Positions 12,352-54,972 of a DNA stretch of 64,000 nucleotides are shown here, one piece after another. This DNA comes from Engraulis encrasicolus. Lineage: Eukaryota; Chordata; Actinopteri; Clupeiformes; Engraulidae. The stretch lies in contig NC_085880.1 in NCBI RefSeq assembly GCF_034702125.1, positions 47,841,096-47,905,095 of the forward strand, read 5' to 3'. The notes under the pieces are model-generated. The model ran no database searches and had not been told where the DNA came from. It saw only the letters and a list, made by a program, of their open reading frames with translations. The position numbers were made by a program, and so were the translations under genes. How positions within the stretch are numbered: the stretch's first letter is position 1; every line of letters starts with the position of its first letter.

Positions 12352-13300
12352 ATATAGTTTGTGTATCTACATACCAAACCCATATCCATGTACTATGAAA
12401 TGATTTTGATAATACTTTGCCAAAGTGATTAATTTTTCCAGGAGATGATAAGGATCATGAATCTATGAAATGGCATGGACAGTTTATATGCAAAACAGTG
12501 TATCTCCATTTTGTAGAAGGTTGGGAAATTGGCATTTTTGTATTGGGCATTCCAATTTATATAGGTTGAAAAAGTATGTTCTCAAAATATACAGCTAAGC
12601 ATCAAGGATATCTGGGCTTCCATAACTGCCATGCACTGTTTTTCCATTGACTTCAATGTTAAACGCATCATGGCCATTATGAAGACAGAATGTCCTAACC
12701 AAGTATTGACCATTGCATGTTATGTAGAAAGTACCACATTTCAACTGATATAATGTGACCCGAATTTTGATGAAGAAAAATGTGATTTTATAACAATATT
12801 CTAATAATGCGAATTCCCCAATTCATGGGTTTTTTGAGCTGGAAGGCTAACATATATAAAAAGAAAAAAAATAATGATTGGAATAGTTAAAAAACTGGGC
12901 CATGAATCTACAATCCATGACAGTTTAACATTATTGATGGAATTATGGAAATAAATCAACTTTTTCATGGTATTCTAATAAAAAGGCCTGGAGCTGTAGG
13001 TTGAAAAAGTATGTTCTCAAAATATTTGAATGGCAAGAATTCACACATAGGTGATGAGGACGGTCCTCATTGTCATTTTCAACAATAAGATCCAAAACTC
13101 AAAAACGGTTTGCAAATTAACTCTTCTATTGTCTACGGTCTATTGACCGTCCCCAACATAAGTCTGTCATATGACTTAGAAACTGCAGTGACTGCTACAT
13201 GTTTAGACATCCCTTTTAGATAAATTGTTTTCATCTTCAATGATTTAGTAGTGGATCACCAACACTGGCAGAAAATACACACAATCAGCTTGTTACCTTT
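12352..13300. other. Gene A downstream flank with paralogy to gene B flank
   Basis: No gene seen. A ~30-bp direct repeat (AGGTTGAAAAAGTATGTTCT core) occurs near 12564 and 13001. The phrase GGATCATGAATCTATGAAAT near 12450 matches a similar stretch near 43963, and TGGATCACC..AATACACACAA near 13252 matches 44088. This extends the A/B duplication beyond the coding regions. Confidence 0.55.
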
Positions 13301-13308
13301 TGGAAAGC

Positions 13309-13314
13309 TTTAAT
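13309..13314 (-). terminator. Polyadenylation signal ATTAAA of gene A
   Basis: ATTAAA on the minus strand about 145 nt after the gene A stop codon, in a block homologous to the triplicated module of gene B at 44107-44265. Confidence 0.6.
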
Positions 13315-13456
13315 AATCATTTTGAAATAAATAGACAGGAAGAACGACAATCCTAACATCAGCACAGTCTCTCTGTGACAGCTATGATAAGTAGAAAGTT
13401 GAGAAGGAGAAGAGATGATTGATTAGTTTGGGCTGATGACATCATCAGTGGGTTCT

Positions 13457-35726
<22,270 letters not shown>

Positions 35727-35810
35727 CTCTCTGCTCAGCTGGAGAAGCTTCTGGTCTCAGGCTCCTCATGCCAGGACTAATGTACTCTTCAGCAGCAGGA
35801 TCTTCCCATA

Positions 35811-36013
35811 CTGTGTTGCCAGATTGGGCGCTTTCCCGCCCAATTGGTGGGCTGCTTAGGATGGCCGTCTGCGGGTAAAAATGGCATTTAGCAGAAAAAC
35901 CCGCCCAATTTTTGGCCATAGAAATCAATAGAATTGGGCGGGATTTAGTGCTTCCAGGCGGGTTTTGAGCTTTTTTTTGGGCTGGAAATCATCAGCCTCA
36001 TCTGGCAACCCTG
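35811..36013. mobile_element. ~200-bp hAT MITE inserted just upstream of gene A
   Basis: Ends CTGTGTTGCCAGATTGGGC / CATCTGGCAACCCTG. Exact 8-bp duplication TTCCCATA at 35803-35810 and 36014-36021. The insertion is about 85 bp upstream of the gene A ATG and interrupts sequence that is contiguous upstream of gene B. Confidence 0.92.
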
Positions 36014-36021
36014 TTCCCATA

Positions 36022-36330
36022 TTATTCGGCAGCAGGATCTTCCCGTATTACCGTAATACATTTTTCTTAGTAATGACGATGGGAAAGCATACAGAGAAAA
36101 AAAACACACTGGCATATGTATTTGTTCGCTTCAGTACCAGAGTTTGTGTAAGGTGGAGCGTAACAAAGGCTACTCTTAAACCTGTGTGTGTGTGTGTGTG
36201 TGTGTTTTTTGTGTATTTTGGTTGGCTACGTGACCAAGATGTAATATATCCAAGGCAATCAAATGTTGAGGTTTAAAAAATAGTCAATGTGTTCTTGTTG
36301 GGTTAAATGCAGATATTGCACAGCCCCGTT
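36022..36330 (-). promoter_or_regulatory. Gene A upstream region homologous to gene B upstream region
   Basis: CAGCAGGATCTTCCCGTA, GTAATGACGATGGGAAAGCA, TACCAGAGTTTGTGTAAGGT and CAATGTGTTCTTGTTGG each have counterparts in order at 54000-54450. Promoter function is inferred from position and conservation. A weak TATA-like GTACATTA (minus) is at 35780-35787. Confidence 0.55.
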
Positions 36331-36965
36331 TCAATTGATATACATTGTTATTGATATCTGATCAATTGATTCACATCATGTAGGCTATAAGTTACAAACT
36401 CAACAGAATAGCATCATAGCATTTATATCCTTGGCTAATTTCCAAAGCCTGTCCCTAGGGCAGTCTTTCCCAACCTTTTTTGTCTCATGTACCCCCTATG
36501 CCTTTTCATTGTGCCACGTGTACCCCATAACTCTTGTTTTACATCACTTTTTCTATTCCAATGTAACTATGCTCCATGCATTTGTTTAAATTACATATTT
36601 CCAAGTACCCCCTGCAGTGTGCTCGTGTACGGGCTTTTAAAATGAAATATGAAAAAAACTGTTTTTTATTTAAAGAACAGCCAATCCATTCATCCAGTCC
36701 ATTCATTCAACCTAAAAGACAGCCAATGCAAAGCCAATACACATATGGTTATCTAACCAAAGATCAATGTTCAGTCACTCTTTCATTCATCTATGAATTA
36801 ATAGAAAAGTACAATCCTTGCCCATTTCTTAATACCTGCCCTGCCTTATGCACACAGTGACATGGACACACACACACACACACCCATACACCCATAATCA
36901 CCTGCTCTCCATACCCTTTCAATACAGTTAAGATCTCACACACACACACACACACGCACACGCAC

Positions 36966-37015
<50 letters not shown>

Positions 37016-37572
37016 ACACACACACACGTAGTCCAGGAGGGGTCAACCTAGTTCAGAAGGTTACCAATTTTTATGGGTACTATGATGTCTGGCATGGTCC
37101 CCAGATAGAGGAACAGCACGTCTGCCGGGTTCCCTCGGGTGGGTGTGGCAAGGAGGGGATAAAACTGGCACCCAAAAAATGGGCTAGATCAGCTGGTGAG
37201 GTTACCACTTGGAACCTGTTGGAAATTGTTCATCATAGTCCCCCGATAGAGAAATGACCACTGCCAGACATTTTCAGTGGAGGGGGACCCCCCGTATGAT
37301 GACACCCCCCAATATAGGCCATGACATGGTACAAAAAAACCCAAATGAGACCACTTTTTTAGATAATGCCAACATGGGGAAATGATTGGAAGGGTCAATA
37401 TGTTCATAGAAACCTGTTTTGGGTACTTTTTTAGGACAAATATGACAAATCCGGACAGGAACCCCTGGACTCCTGGACTAACACACACACAAACACACGC
37501 ACACACACACGCACACACACCGAATTCCACACACACACGCACACACCGGGTTCCACACACACACACACACAC

Positions 37573-37604
<32 letters not shown>

Positions 37605-37700
37605 TGTAAGTGATCCTGCAGTTCCCTGCTACAGCCCCCCCTTGTGGATCTCCCAACTGCCTGCAGGTCACAGAGCACTTGAGGGGCTTGGCCATGCAGG
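36331..37700. other. Intergenic: hAT-like end and CA/GCAC microsatellites
   Basis: CAGTCTTTCCCAACCTTTTT at about 36465 is a typical hAT end. (CA)n-type tracts are at 36868-36887, 36937-37027 and 37481-37604. No gene. Confidence 0.5.
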
Positions 37701-37709
37701 AATTTATAG

Positions 37710-37984
37710 TAGGGGTGTAAATCACAGCCTTCATGAGCATACTTTGTACGATACGGTATCGATTTCTTAAATCAGGGATTCGATTTTTTTCGATTCGGTT
37801 CGATTCGATTTTTTCCCATTACTTTTCCACTACTATTGTGTTATGGAGCTAGCGCATTGAACAGGGGCCAGCGATTCGATTCTTTTCCATTCTTAAGAAT
37901 GCCCCACGATACGATGCGATTCGATTAAATCGCCGGCCGATACTTCCGATACATTGATACATATCGATTTTATTTACATCCCTA
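37710..37984. mobile_element. hAT MITE with exact 8-bp duplication
   Basis: Ends TAGGGGTGTAAATCAC / TTTACATCCCTA. ATTTATAG at 37702-37709 and 37985-37992. The inside is rich in CGATTCGATT motifs. A partial relative is near 34671. Confidence 0.9.
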
Positions 37985-38122
37985 ATTTATAGATGAAAGC
38001 TGTGTAATTGTCAAAGCTCATCATGTTCAGGTACCGCTGAACATCACAGTGATGGGCTCTAATTGGTCTTTTACCCACGATTTTCAGCGCACGGTTTTAT
38101 AGAGTCTCTCCAGAGGTCTAAA

Positions 38123-38430
38123 GCGGCGTACACACATAAAGCTAGCTTTTCGCTTGCTCGCCTACTCGCCACTCTTTCATGGAACGTTCGCTGAAAGTTC
38201 CCGCGGCTTTAAACTGCCAATGGACAGCCGAGAAGTACCGAACTCTGCATTCCAATTGGTTACTCGCTTACTCGCCTCGCTCGAAGATAAAATATTTTCA
38301 ACTCGGAATCCGCCCACATCGCATCGCTTGTACAGTACTCGCCTGCGAGTCTCGCTGGGACACATTGACATTCTATTGAGTTCATTCGCTGAGCGAGTAA
38401 CTAGCAGCGACGTGTGTGTACGGCCCTTAA
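38123..38430. mobile_element. MITE with 'AAAGCGGCGTACACACA' ends
   Basis: TAAAGCGGCGTACACACA and TGTGTGTACGGCCCTTA are inverted. Internal CTCGCCTACTCGCC / GAGCGAGTAACTAGC are also mirrored. No clear target duplication. Confidence 0.65.
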
Positions 38431-39628
38431 TTGATGAAAGACCTGCTCATGACCATGCAGTTATAGAGTAGCCAACATGAGAGAGAATCATTGAGTTCAG
38501 GTATATATTGGCTGCTTCAAATGATAAATAATCTCTAATTAGTCTGAAAGTGCACAAGTTGAGTATAACTGTTTTACTGATCTTCCATGTTTATCAAATC
38601 TGAGATGTTCATCCAGGATTAGTCCTGGGTATTTGGCTTCTCTAAACTAGTTAATTGGTTAATTGGAGATACTGATGTTTAATGTAGTGTTTTTTTTATT
38701 TTTTTTTACATTTTTCCAAAAACAAATGCAGTAAAGCACTGAATACAAACCACCAAGAAGGCAAGTTAATCTGAATACAAGTTCCTGTTCGCTTATTTAT
38801 TGTTTAATGCCACTTATATCCTACTGCACAGCAATAAAAGCAGGGTGCACAGCAATATGTTATGCGGGGGTGGGGACTGGTAGAGGATTATGCTTTGTGA
38901 CTAACACCTCGAGAAAAGTGTAATTACTTACACGGACGAAATCTTCCGACCCAAAGAACCAGTTTTCACTCACAATACCCGTGTAATAAATCCATCTGGC
39001 ATTGTCTTGAAATTATAGTTGAGCTTTAATATCTGTCTTAACAGTTTGAAAGCGCGCCTGACTTCCATTCGTGATGTCCCCGGTTCAAAACTGTATCGAA
39101 ACACAGGAAGTCTTTAGTTGCTGATGGTTAATGTGGAAACAGACCTGTTGCGAGTGACTGATGTTGTCTTTTATATATGAAAGTGCACGAAACAGAGTGG
39201 CCTTTGTGGTTGGCGCGCCATGGTATAGCTACATATTGAACACCTTGGTTCAATCCTCGCAGGATGGGTTGGCGCTGTTCATTTTTTAAATTGTCATTTA
39301 AAAACTGTCCTATCTGAATGACGACTTTGGTCCCAAAACACAAAAATGAAAAGCCTAAAGTGAGTACTAATTAACTGAATTAGGCCTATTACATGGAACT
39401 TAAGCCAAATCATCACAAATTTGACTAAGAATCGAACTTTGATTCACAGAGTGGTAACCTACATCTCTACCTCAAGACCATCTGATTTCTCTTCGAGTGT
39501 CAGAGAGAGTCTCACATTTTACAAGCATGTGCCAACGTTGGTAAGCGTGTCATGGAATTAGCGCCGTGATGATTTCATTCCACGAGAGGGCGACCTGGTA
39601 CACCCGCTGTCAAAAAAGGTAGATCCAC
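38431..39628. other. Intergenic, unrecognised
   Basis: A+T-rich sequence with no gene signal. Weak B-box-like GGTTCAATCC near 39247. Confidence 0.4.
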
Positions 39629-39636
39629 CCACAGAC

Positions 39637-41453
39637 CAGGGGCGTCAGCAGCCTCAACACTATACAGGGGCACAAAAGGGCACCAAAAAGAAATGCGAGC
39701 ACGCGAAGCGCGCGAGCTGAACAATTTTGGGGCAATTATTTTTTTAAAAGAATGGGCAGAGATAATTTATGCAAGCACACAAGAAAATATTTTATAGCAC
39801 TTATTTATTATTAAACAGCATCATAAATACATTGTTATATTCTTATTTTCTGCATCATTCAATATCTACCTGAACCAAACTGAATTGAATTGGCCTACTG
39901 TTAACTTAACTGTATATCTGTATATTGAATTGGCCCACTTGTGAACATAACTGTATAACTGTAATCCATACTGATAATAAAAACTGGACATTCTTCTATT
40001 CTGTATATGCAAGCTATGAATGATCAATTGGTGTGTGTGTGTGTGTATGGCGTGTGCGCGTGTCTGTGTGTGCCGGTGCATGTTCACGTCAAGAGGGGGA
40101 GCCAGAGTATCACACATGGGCATTGCGTAGGCTATGTGTAATAGATGCATTCAATCGAATAGTTGGCTATGTTCACGGCATTATGTTTCTGTCTTAAAAG
40201 TAACCACCTGTAGGATGTCATCATGCTTTTGTCTGTAAGACCACTCGAGCAGCAAACACCAGAATGAGAATCATTTCAGAATCGTTAATTTTCAACTCTG
40301 AGACTAACGTGTGCTTGGGCTGCATTAAGTCAGCCTCCAACTTGCCTGGACGACGGCTCATTCAAGCATGCGCTGGGCTATTTTTAAAAGCAACAGCATA
40401 GCCTACAAAACTGCTTTCTACGAGTGTTGTATTCCGTTATAGTGCGCTATAGCCTGGGCTATAACAGCGGGGCCATTGGTTGCAGGCAACTTTGTCAAGA
40501 TGTCAAAATATATGCCGATAGCTAGCAAAGCTGACAAGACAAGTTGGGGTAGTCCATCACGGGATCATCACCCCCTGAAAACACGAACGTACAGAATTGA
40601 GAAACAGCACAACATGGCAAATAGTTGGTGAAGCCGACATTTGTGATCTTTCTCCGATCAACAGGTCCAGCTTAGCTAGCTACTTATTGACCACATAGGC
40701 TAACACCACTTCAGAGACGCCCCTTCGCGTTATTAGATGAAACATGTTCTACACATTTGATTGACATGCTATGCTTAGTTTACAGATGATAACAAAAAAT
40801 GACGCTTACTGTTTAGGCTACTTCACTTCACACCGGCCGGAGTGAATGGTCGCTGTGTTGCAGGTAAGGTTCGGTTCAAAAAGATGTGCTGCCCAAATCT
40901 CTCCTTATCAAGAAGAACGACGCTTTAGTCCTATTCGTCACATTTCATTGCAGCGGTCGGCCAATGAGGGGGGGGGGGGGGGCACCATGTAACTCACCAC
41001 GTAATTCAAATAGTCAATTTCTTCAGGGTGCCAAACATAACTAGGTTATATTATAATCAATGTTTTAGTGTGTCTTCACTAGGAGAACTAGTAAAGATGT
41101 CGTGTTTCTTAAAGATAGTATGAAAAACTCCTGCATGTCTGTATTAGCAGGCAATTCCGGCTACATGCTCCGAGTGCGAGTGGCCATGGTGGCAAGTGCA
41201 TTCTGATCAGGCTGCTGCGTCGGTGTCAGACTTACATTCTAACTTAAGTGTAGTAGGCTATAGGCGTATTTTAAGAGAAAAAAAATAATGCAAACATGTA
41301 TTCTGTATATTAACAGATGATCCAGATTTAAATAATAAAAAATAAAGATATAAATAAATTAATTAATTAAAAAATCAGTGCCCATTATAGGCTGGCACCG
41401 CAGGTCCACACCAGGGCACGTGCCCCGGTAAAAATGCTCTAACGACGCCGATG
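39637..41453. mobile_element. 1.8-kb hAT element with exact 8-bp duplication
   Basis: Ends CAGGGGCGTCAGCAGCC / TAACGACGCCGATG. CCACAGAC at 39629-39636 and 41454-41461. No transposase ORF is recognised; poly-G run near 40970. Confidence 0.85.
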
Positions 41454-41682
41454 CCACAGACCTTTAGATCCACCTTCTTTGCCGCTGTTGAAATCTCGTC
41501 GTCCTGATGTGTCCAGCTTGGTTGCGACGCAATTATGCCCGCCTTTTTAAGACCAAGCAAATCAGGTTTTGATCTTTTTTTTTCCTGCGTGGTTGCGACC
41601 GAGCCTATTCAGCCAACAAAGGGAGGTGCGTCACGTTTATGAGTGTCAAATGGCTGTCAAAGTGGGAACAGGCTACACAGTC

Positions 41683-41939
41683 TCACCCCAAGTAGTCAAT
41701 TTTTGACTACTCAATTTTTGACACCCCAACACTGCAATTTTTGACGTCTTGGGTATTCCTTCCACGTCACATTTTGACTATGTCCTCAAAGGCGCCCCCT
41801 TGTGGCAGCATAACGTCATTGAGGTTAGGTTTAGGGTTAGGCCACATAGTCAAAATGTGACGTGGAAGGAATACCCAAGACGTCAAAAATTGCCGTCTGG
41901 TCCAAGGTAGTCAGAAATTGACTACTTGGGGTGAGACTG
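41683..41939. mobile_element. Foldback MITE with telomere-like loop
   Basis: Left AGTCTCACCCCAAGTAGTCA is mirrored by TGACTACTTGGGGTGAGACT. Internal arms GTCTTGGGTATTCCTTCCAC / GTGGAAGGAATACCCAAGAC are perfect. The loop contains GAGGTTAGGTTTAGGGTTAGG-like telomeric variants near 41821-41841. Confidence 0.85.
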
Positions 41940-42222
41940 CGGTGCTGTTTCCACGTAGCAGGATATTTTTTTAGCAGGGTATTTTTTTCTCCTGCTACGT
42001 GGAAACGCAACATGTGGATAAAAAAAATCCTCCATTGTAACAAAAGCATTTCAGACCCCTAAACAGGATATTTTTTTCTCCTGCTATTTTTTTCTCCTGC
42101 ACCTGGATTTTTAAATATCTGCTACGTGGAAACGGAAGGCCAAAACCAATGCAAAACCAAAACAAGCAGGAGAAAAAAATATCCACATATAAAAATATCC
42201 AGCTACGTGGAAACGGCACCTG
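41940..42222. mobile_element. Foldback MITE, 'TTTCCACGTAGC' family
   Basis: GGTGCTGTTTCCACGTAGC is mirrored by GCTACGTGGAAACGGCACC. Additional internal copies of GCTACGTGGAAACG. It directly abuts the previous foldback. Confidence 0.8.
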
Positions 42223-43090
42223 CGTTGGAACAGGCCGTAAGGGGCAAGGGGTGGAGCACCACCCGAAGCTGAGTACCGTAAAAGTGCCTTTAGCCGTTAT
42301 AAATCAAACACAAACCCACAGACTCAAATGGCTTATCTAACACTGTTGCCCAAATCACTGACAAAATTCTTTTAAAAAAGTGCTGTATATAACAATGAAT
42401 TAGCCATGTGTCGTTCAGGTGAGGAAGAGGTTTGTTACCGCAGCAACACTATTGGGTGTGCACACGTTTATCACACTGCCAGACACTTCAGGCAACAGAT
42501 TCAGATATCCTGCTATTATTAAAAACAGGACGAAGAAGTCTTTTATTCCACAGGTTATTGGCCTTTTTAACAAACAGAGTAAACAAAAATGTACATCTTC
42601 TTGCACCCTGTTCAGCAGGCCTGAGCAGGGATTGCACTTGTGTAGTTTTTATCTGCCATGTATTTATTGATTTACCCCTTGCTGATTTTGCACTTATCCT
42701 ACAGGAATGCTATGAGACAGACTGGGACTGCTGATGATTGATGATGGTTTAATACCTGTCTATGTCCAATGTCCATGTCCATGTCAATTTTTCTCATGAT
42801 TTTGGTACAAGGTGTGTCTTAGGGTAAATGTTGACGGGGGTGGGTTGGGCAGGGATCTGTTGTATGTATTGACTGTCCTCATGTCCAATGCGCCACCTAC
42901 TGGAAGAAATTTCCCGCATGAGGGATAATAAAGACCCTACTACTACTACTTTGCTACAGAAACTCAGTGAGGCGAGATATATACAGGAATAATACGGCAC
43001 AAAGATGTGCTCTTCCTGAATTCAGTTGAAGGAGAGGATTGTGCACATCCCAGGGAAAGGTGCAGGACGAAGGCCAACTGTATTTTTCAG
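42223..43090. other. Intergenic, unrecognised
   Basis: A probable retroelement tail near 42925-42955 (ataataaagaccctactactacta). No gene. Confidence 0.4.
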
Positions 43091-43248
43091 AGTGAGAAGT
43101 CCGCACACTTAGAATCCTTTTCGTTGTGTTTTATTTTTTCATGGCAGGATAACGTTTAGACTTGAAGACTGCTGAGGTCGAAACGTTATCCTGCCATGAA
43201 AAAAAAAAAACACAACAAAAAGGATTCTAAGTGTGCGGACTTCTCACT
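43091..43248. mobile_element. Hairpin MITE, ~55-bp arms
   Basis: AGTGAGAAGTCCGCACACTT is mirrored by AAGTGTGCGGACTTCTCACT. Inner arms TCATGGCAGGATAACGTTT / AACGTTATCCTGCCATGA. Confidence 0.88.
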
Positions 43249-44106
43249 CCTCCTGTGTTCCCCTACAACTCATTAAAAAAGTGCCCGCACCAACTTTGAT
43301 GTTGTATAATTCCTTAACGACTTAAACTATGACTACGAAACTTGGTGACTTTTCCTAAAATTTAGTTGGCTACAGTTTAGTACCAAAAGATTATGTTTAT
43401 CATTTTTGTTGTTGCCATGGCAACGGTTTTCTGACTGAAAATCACTGAAAATCTCATTATTGTTCCTTTTTCATATATTTTTTTGTTATTTCCATTAGCA
43501 TCAGACAGCTTTGTGAGCATTAAAGTGGTCTGAAGCATATAATCATTAAAATTTCGAGATTTTGGGCATTATAATCAGATTATGTCATAATGACGTCATA
43601 ATACCAGATAATGACACAAAAAATATGTCATGCATAGATGTCCATATGCAGATCATCTCCCCAAAGTTTGGTGGTCATACCGTATTTAGTTCATGGTCAA
43701 AAGAGCCCCCCCCCCAGGCCCAGGAATGCCAAAAAAGCCCAGTCTGAATAGGGTTAACTTAATCGTGACGTGTCCATCTTAATGACACATAGAATCTTCG
43801 TTTGATTTGGTGTGTGTTTACACCCAATTTACAACAGGTATCACAATCAAGAACCAGAACGCACAGTATAAGATGATACTATGGCTAGTGGGGCTGTGTC
43901 CAAAAAGAGCAAATTGTTCATAGACGGATGTAAAATATTCTTCAAGAATGGGAGATCAGATGGATCATGAGTCTATGAAATGGCCTATCATGAAGAGTCT
44001 ATTGTTTAGTGTGGTTGTGATTGACATGTAAGTACAGATATTATTTCCATGAAACATGGTGTTCATGCATAATGCTTCACTTTACTGGATCACCAGAACT
44101 GATATA

Positions 44107-44265
44107 AAATACACACAACCCAGTGTAATGCCTTTTGGGATGCTTTAATGATCATTTGAAAATACACACAACCCAGTGTAATGCCTTTTGGGATGCTTTA
44201 ATAAGCATTTGGAAATACACACAAACCAGTGTAATGCATGTTTGGATGCTTTAATGATCATTTGA
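44107..44265 (-). terminator. Gene B polyA region: 53-bp module in three tandem copies
   Basis: Each copy carries ATTAAA on the minus strand (44144-44149, 44197-44202, 44250-44255; spacing exactly 53 bp) and an AATACACACAA..CAGTGTAATGC core. Gene A has one homologous copy at 13266-13330. Confidence 0.7.
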
Positions 44266-44536
44266 AAGTACAGAAGGAAAAAAGAATAATAATCATTACA
44301 TCATAGAGTACCACAGGGTGCCTAAGTCTCCACCCCTTCCAGACAGCTCATGGGACCTGGGAAGTTAAAACATTTGACTGGGCTCTATTGGACTGATCGG
44401 ACCTGTTAACCGATCCACCTCACTTTCCCCCCTTAGATCAGACATATGCTGTACCTCAGAATTTGAGGGGGAGCAAGGTGGAGCTACTTGGAAGCTTTTT
44501 GTGAGTTGTGGGCACATACAAATATATAATTGTTTA

Positions 44537-44745
44537 GAGAGGTTCCCAACCCTTTCCAACGTGGGGCCCACTCGAAATTGTCACAAATGTTCAGGGCCCA
44601 CTTCTGACCCAATAAAGAATAAAACTCAAATAAATCAATAGCAACACACACCACAATTCATGATAACCAATTTGTAGAAAATTCACCTTTCAAGCGACTT
44701 GGAATACCTTCAGAACCAGTATAGGTTGAAAATCACTGCACAAGA
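44537..44745. mobile_element. hAT-like MITE within the gene B 3' UTR region
   Basis: GAGGTTCCCAACCCTTTCC at the left and GGTTGAAAATCACTGCA at the right are degenerate inverted ends, resembling the 30810 family. Target duplication not clear. Confidence 0.5.
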
Positions 44746-45033
44746 GAAATGGCATGTCTGACACGCCTTTAGGGAGGTGCACGTGAGGCGCGCGTCTATT
44801 ACTATTACCAAGTCTCACACAAAAATGAAATCAGAGTTTCCTGCCTGCAAAAAATGAGTGGTCTTACGATGCCAATCCAAATATTTAAAATTCAGTGCTA
44901 TCATGTGACATTCAGAAGCACATGTCAAATGGAATCAGGATTTAGCTTTACTCGCTTTACATAATTGGTATACAGTAGTTGAGGAAAAGAGTTGATTGAT
45001 TAGTTTGGGCTGATGAGGTCATCAGTGGGTTCT

Positions 45034-53349
<8,316 letters not shown>

Positions 53350-53351
53350 CT

Positions 53352-53975
53352 TCTGGTCTCAGCTTCTAGTCTCAGCTTCTAGTCTCAGCTTCTAGTCTCA
53401 GCTTCTTGTCTCAGCTTCTAGTCTCAGCTTCTAGTCTCAGCTTCTAGTCTCAGCTTCTAGTCTCAGCTTCTAGTCTCAGGCTCTGGTCTCAGGCTCTGGT
53501 CTCAGACTCTGGTCTCAGGCTCTGGTCTCAGGCTCTAGTATCAGACTCTGGTCTCAGGCTCCCCGTGTGAGCTTCTGGGTCTCAGCGTCTTGTCTCAGCC
53601 TCTGGTCTCAGCCTCTGGTCTCAGCTTCTGGGTCTCAGCTTCTGGTCTCAGGCTCTGGTCTCAGGCTCTGGTCTCAGCTTCTGGGTCTCAGCTTCTGGTC
53701 TCAGGCTCTTGTCTCAGCTTCTGGTCTCAGCTTCTGGGTCTCAGCTTCTGGTCTCAGGCTCTGGTCTCAGGCTCTGGTCTCAGCTTCTTGTCTCAGCTTC
53801 TAGTCTCAGCTTCTTGTCTCAGCTTCTAGTCTCAGCTTCTAGTCTCAGCTTCTGGTCTCAGGCTCTAGTCTCAGGCTCTAGTCTCAGCCTCTGGTCTCAG
53901 GCTCTAGTCTCAGGCTCAAGTCTAAGGCTCTAGTCCCAGGCGCTGGTATCAGCCTCTGGTCTCAGGCTCCCCGTG
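53352..53975. repeat. 13-bp minisatellite (~48 units) in the predicted gene B 5' UTR
   Basis: Units CTTCTAGTCTCAG / CTTCTGGTCTCAG / GCTCTGGTCTCAG on the plus strand, 13-14 bp each. Gene A has the motif once or twice at the same place (35748-35760). Confidence 0.95.
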
Positions 53976-53981
53976 TCAGGC

Positions 53982-53989
53982 TTAATATA
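53982..53989 (-). promoter_or_regulatory. Candidate TATA box of gene B
   Basis: TATATTAA on the minus strand, immediately upstream of the minisatellite, in a block aligned with gene A (GATCCTGCTGCTG..GAGTAYATTA). Confidence 0.5.
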
Positions 53990-54259
53990 CTCACCAGCAG
54001 CAGGATCTCTCCTACCGGTCACCCAGAGAATGATGGGAAATCATAGATAAAAAAACAACAACAAAAACATGCTGCCTGCCATATGCATTTGTGTGCTCCT
54101 GCACCAGAGTTGGTATAAGGTGAAGCAGAACAAAGGCCCCTCTTGAGCCTGTGGACATTAGAGGGTGACACTCGAATTTCAAGGATACTGATGAAAGGCA
54201 CGATTTGTGCTATGTTTAAAGTCCTTTTCATTTACTCACTATTGACTGATGATCATTGA

Positions 54260-54382
<123 letters not shown>

Positions 54383-54555
54383 CCAAAATCCAATAAATCC
54401 AACACAAACAAAGTTTGAAGTTTCCAAAATGGCCAATGTGTTCTTGTTGGCTTGAATATATTGCAAATATTGCGCGGCATGAAACAAAATACAGCTCAAT
54501 GTTCAAAGCCACAAAAGAACAGGCAAGTCATTAGCAAACAGGATCAAACACTTAA

Positions 54556-54968
54556 GTGCCCCCAGTTCAGTCAATTTCAACATGCAGTTGTACTGCTCAC
54601 ACTATCCTGGACTTGTCAGTACCTGAGATTTTTTTTTTCGTCTTCTTCAGCCTTTTCCGAGATCCTGGTCATTGTAATGGGGGCAGCGCTTTGTTTACAT
54701 TTCAAAGAAACATCTCTATTTATTCCCAAAAACATCCGGAAGGTTATGCAACATCAGCAGACAACTAGTGAACAGCGGTACCTTTTGGGAAAATATTTGC
54801 AGTAGGCCTATGTTCATTTTCTTCAAAATGTAAACAAACGCTGCCCCCATTAAAATAGCTCATATCTCGGAAAGGGCTTAGCCGAAAAATGTGGCATCAC
54901 CTGGTACTGACAAGTCAAGGGTAGTGTGAGCAATACAACAGCATATTGAAATTGACTGCAGTGGTCCT
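54556..54968. mobile_element. piggyBac-like MITE, diverged copy of 4711-5119
   Basis: TTAA at 54552-54555 and 54969-54972. TCAATTTCAACATGCAGTTG at the left and CATATTGAAATTGACTGCAG at the right. Confidence 0.78.
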
Positions 54969-54972
54969 TTAA

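Noticed and set aside
44365..44571. 68-residue minus-strand frame downstream of gene B
   Set aside because: Lies in the predicted 3' UTR and overlaps a hAT-like end.
53567..53933. Open frames rich in Ser-Gln-Leu-Val on the plus strand
   Set aside because: Product of the 13-bp minisatellite in the gene B leader; all three frames are open and the gene is on the other strand.
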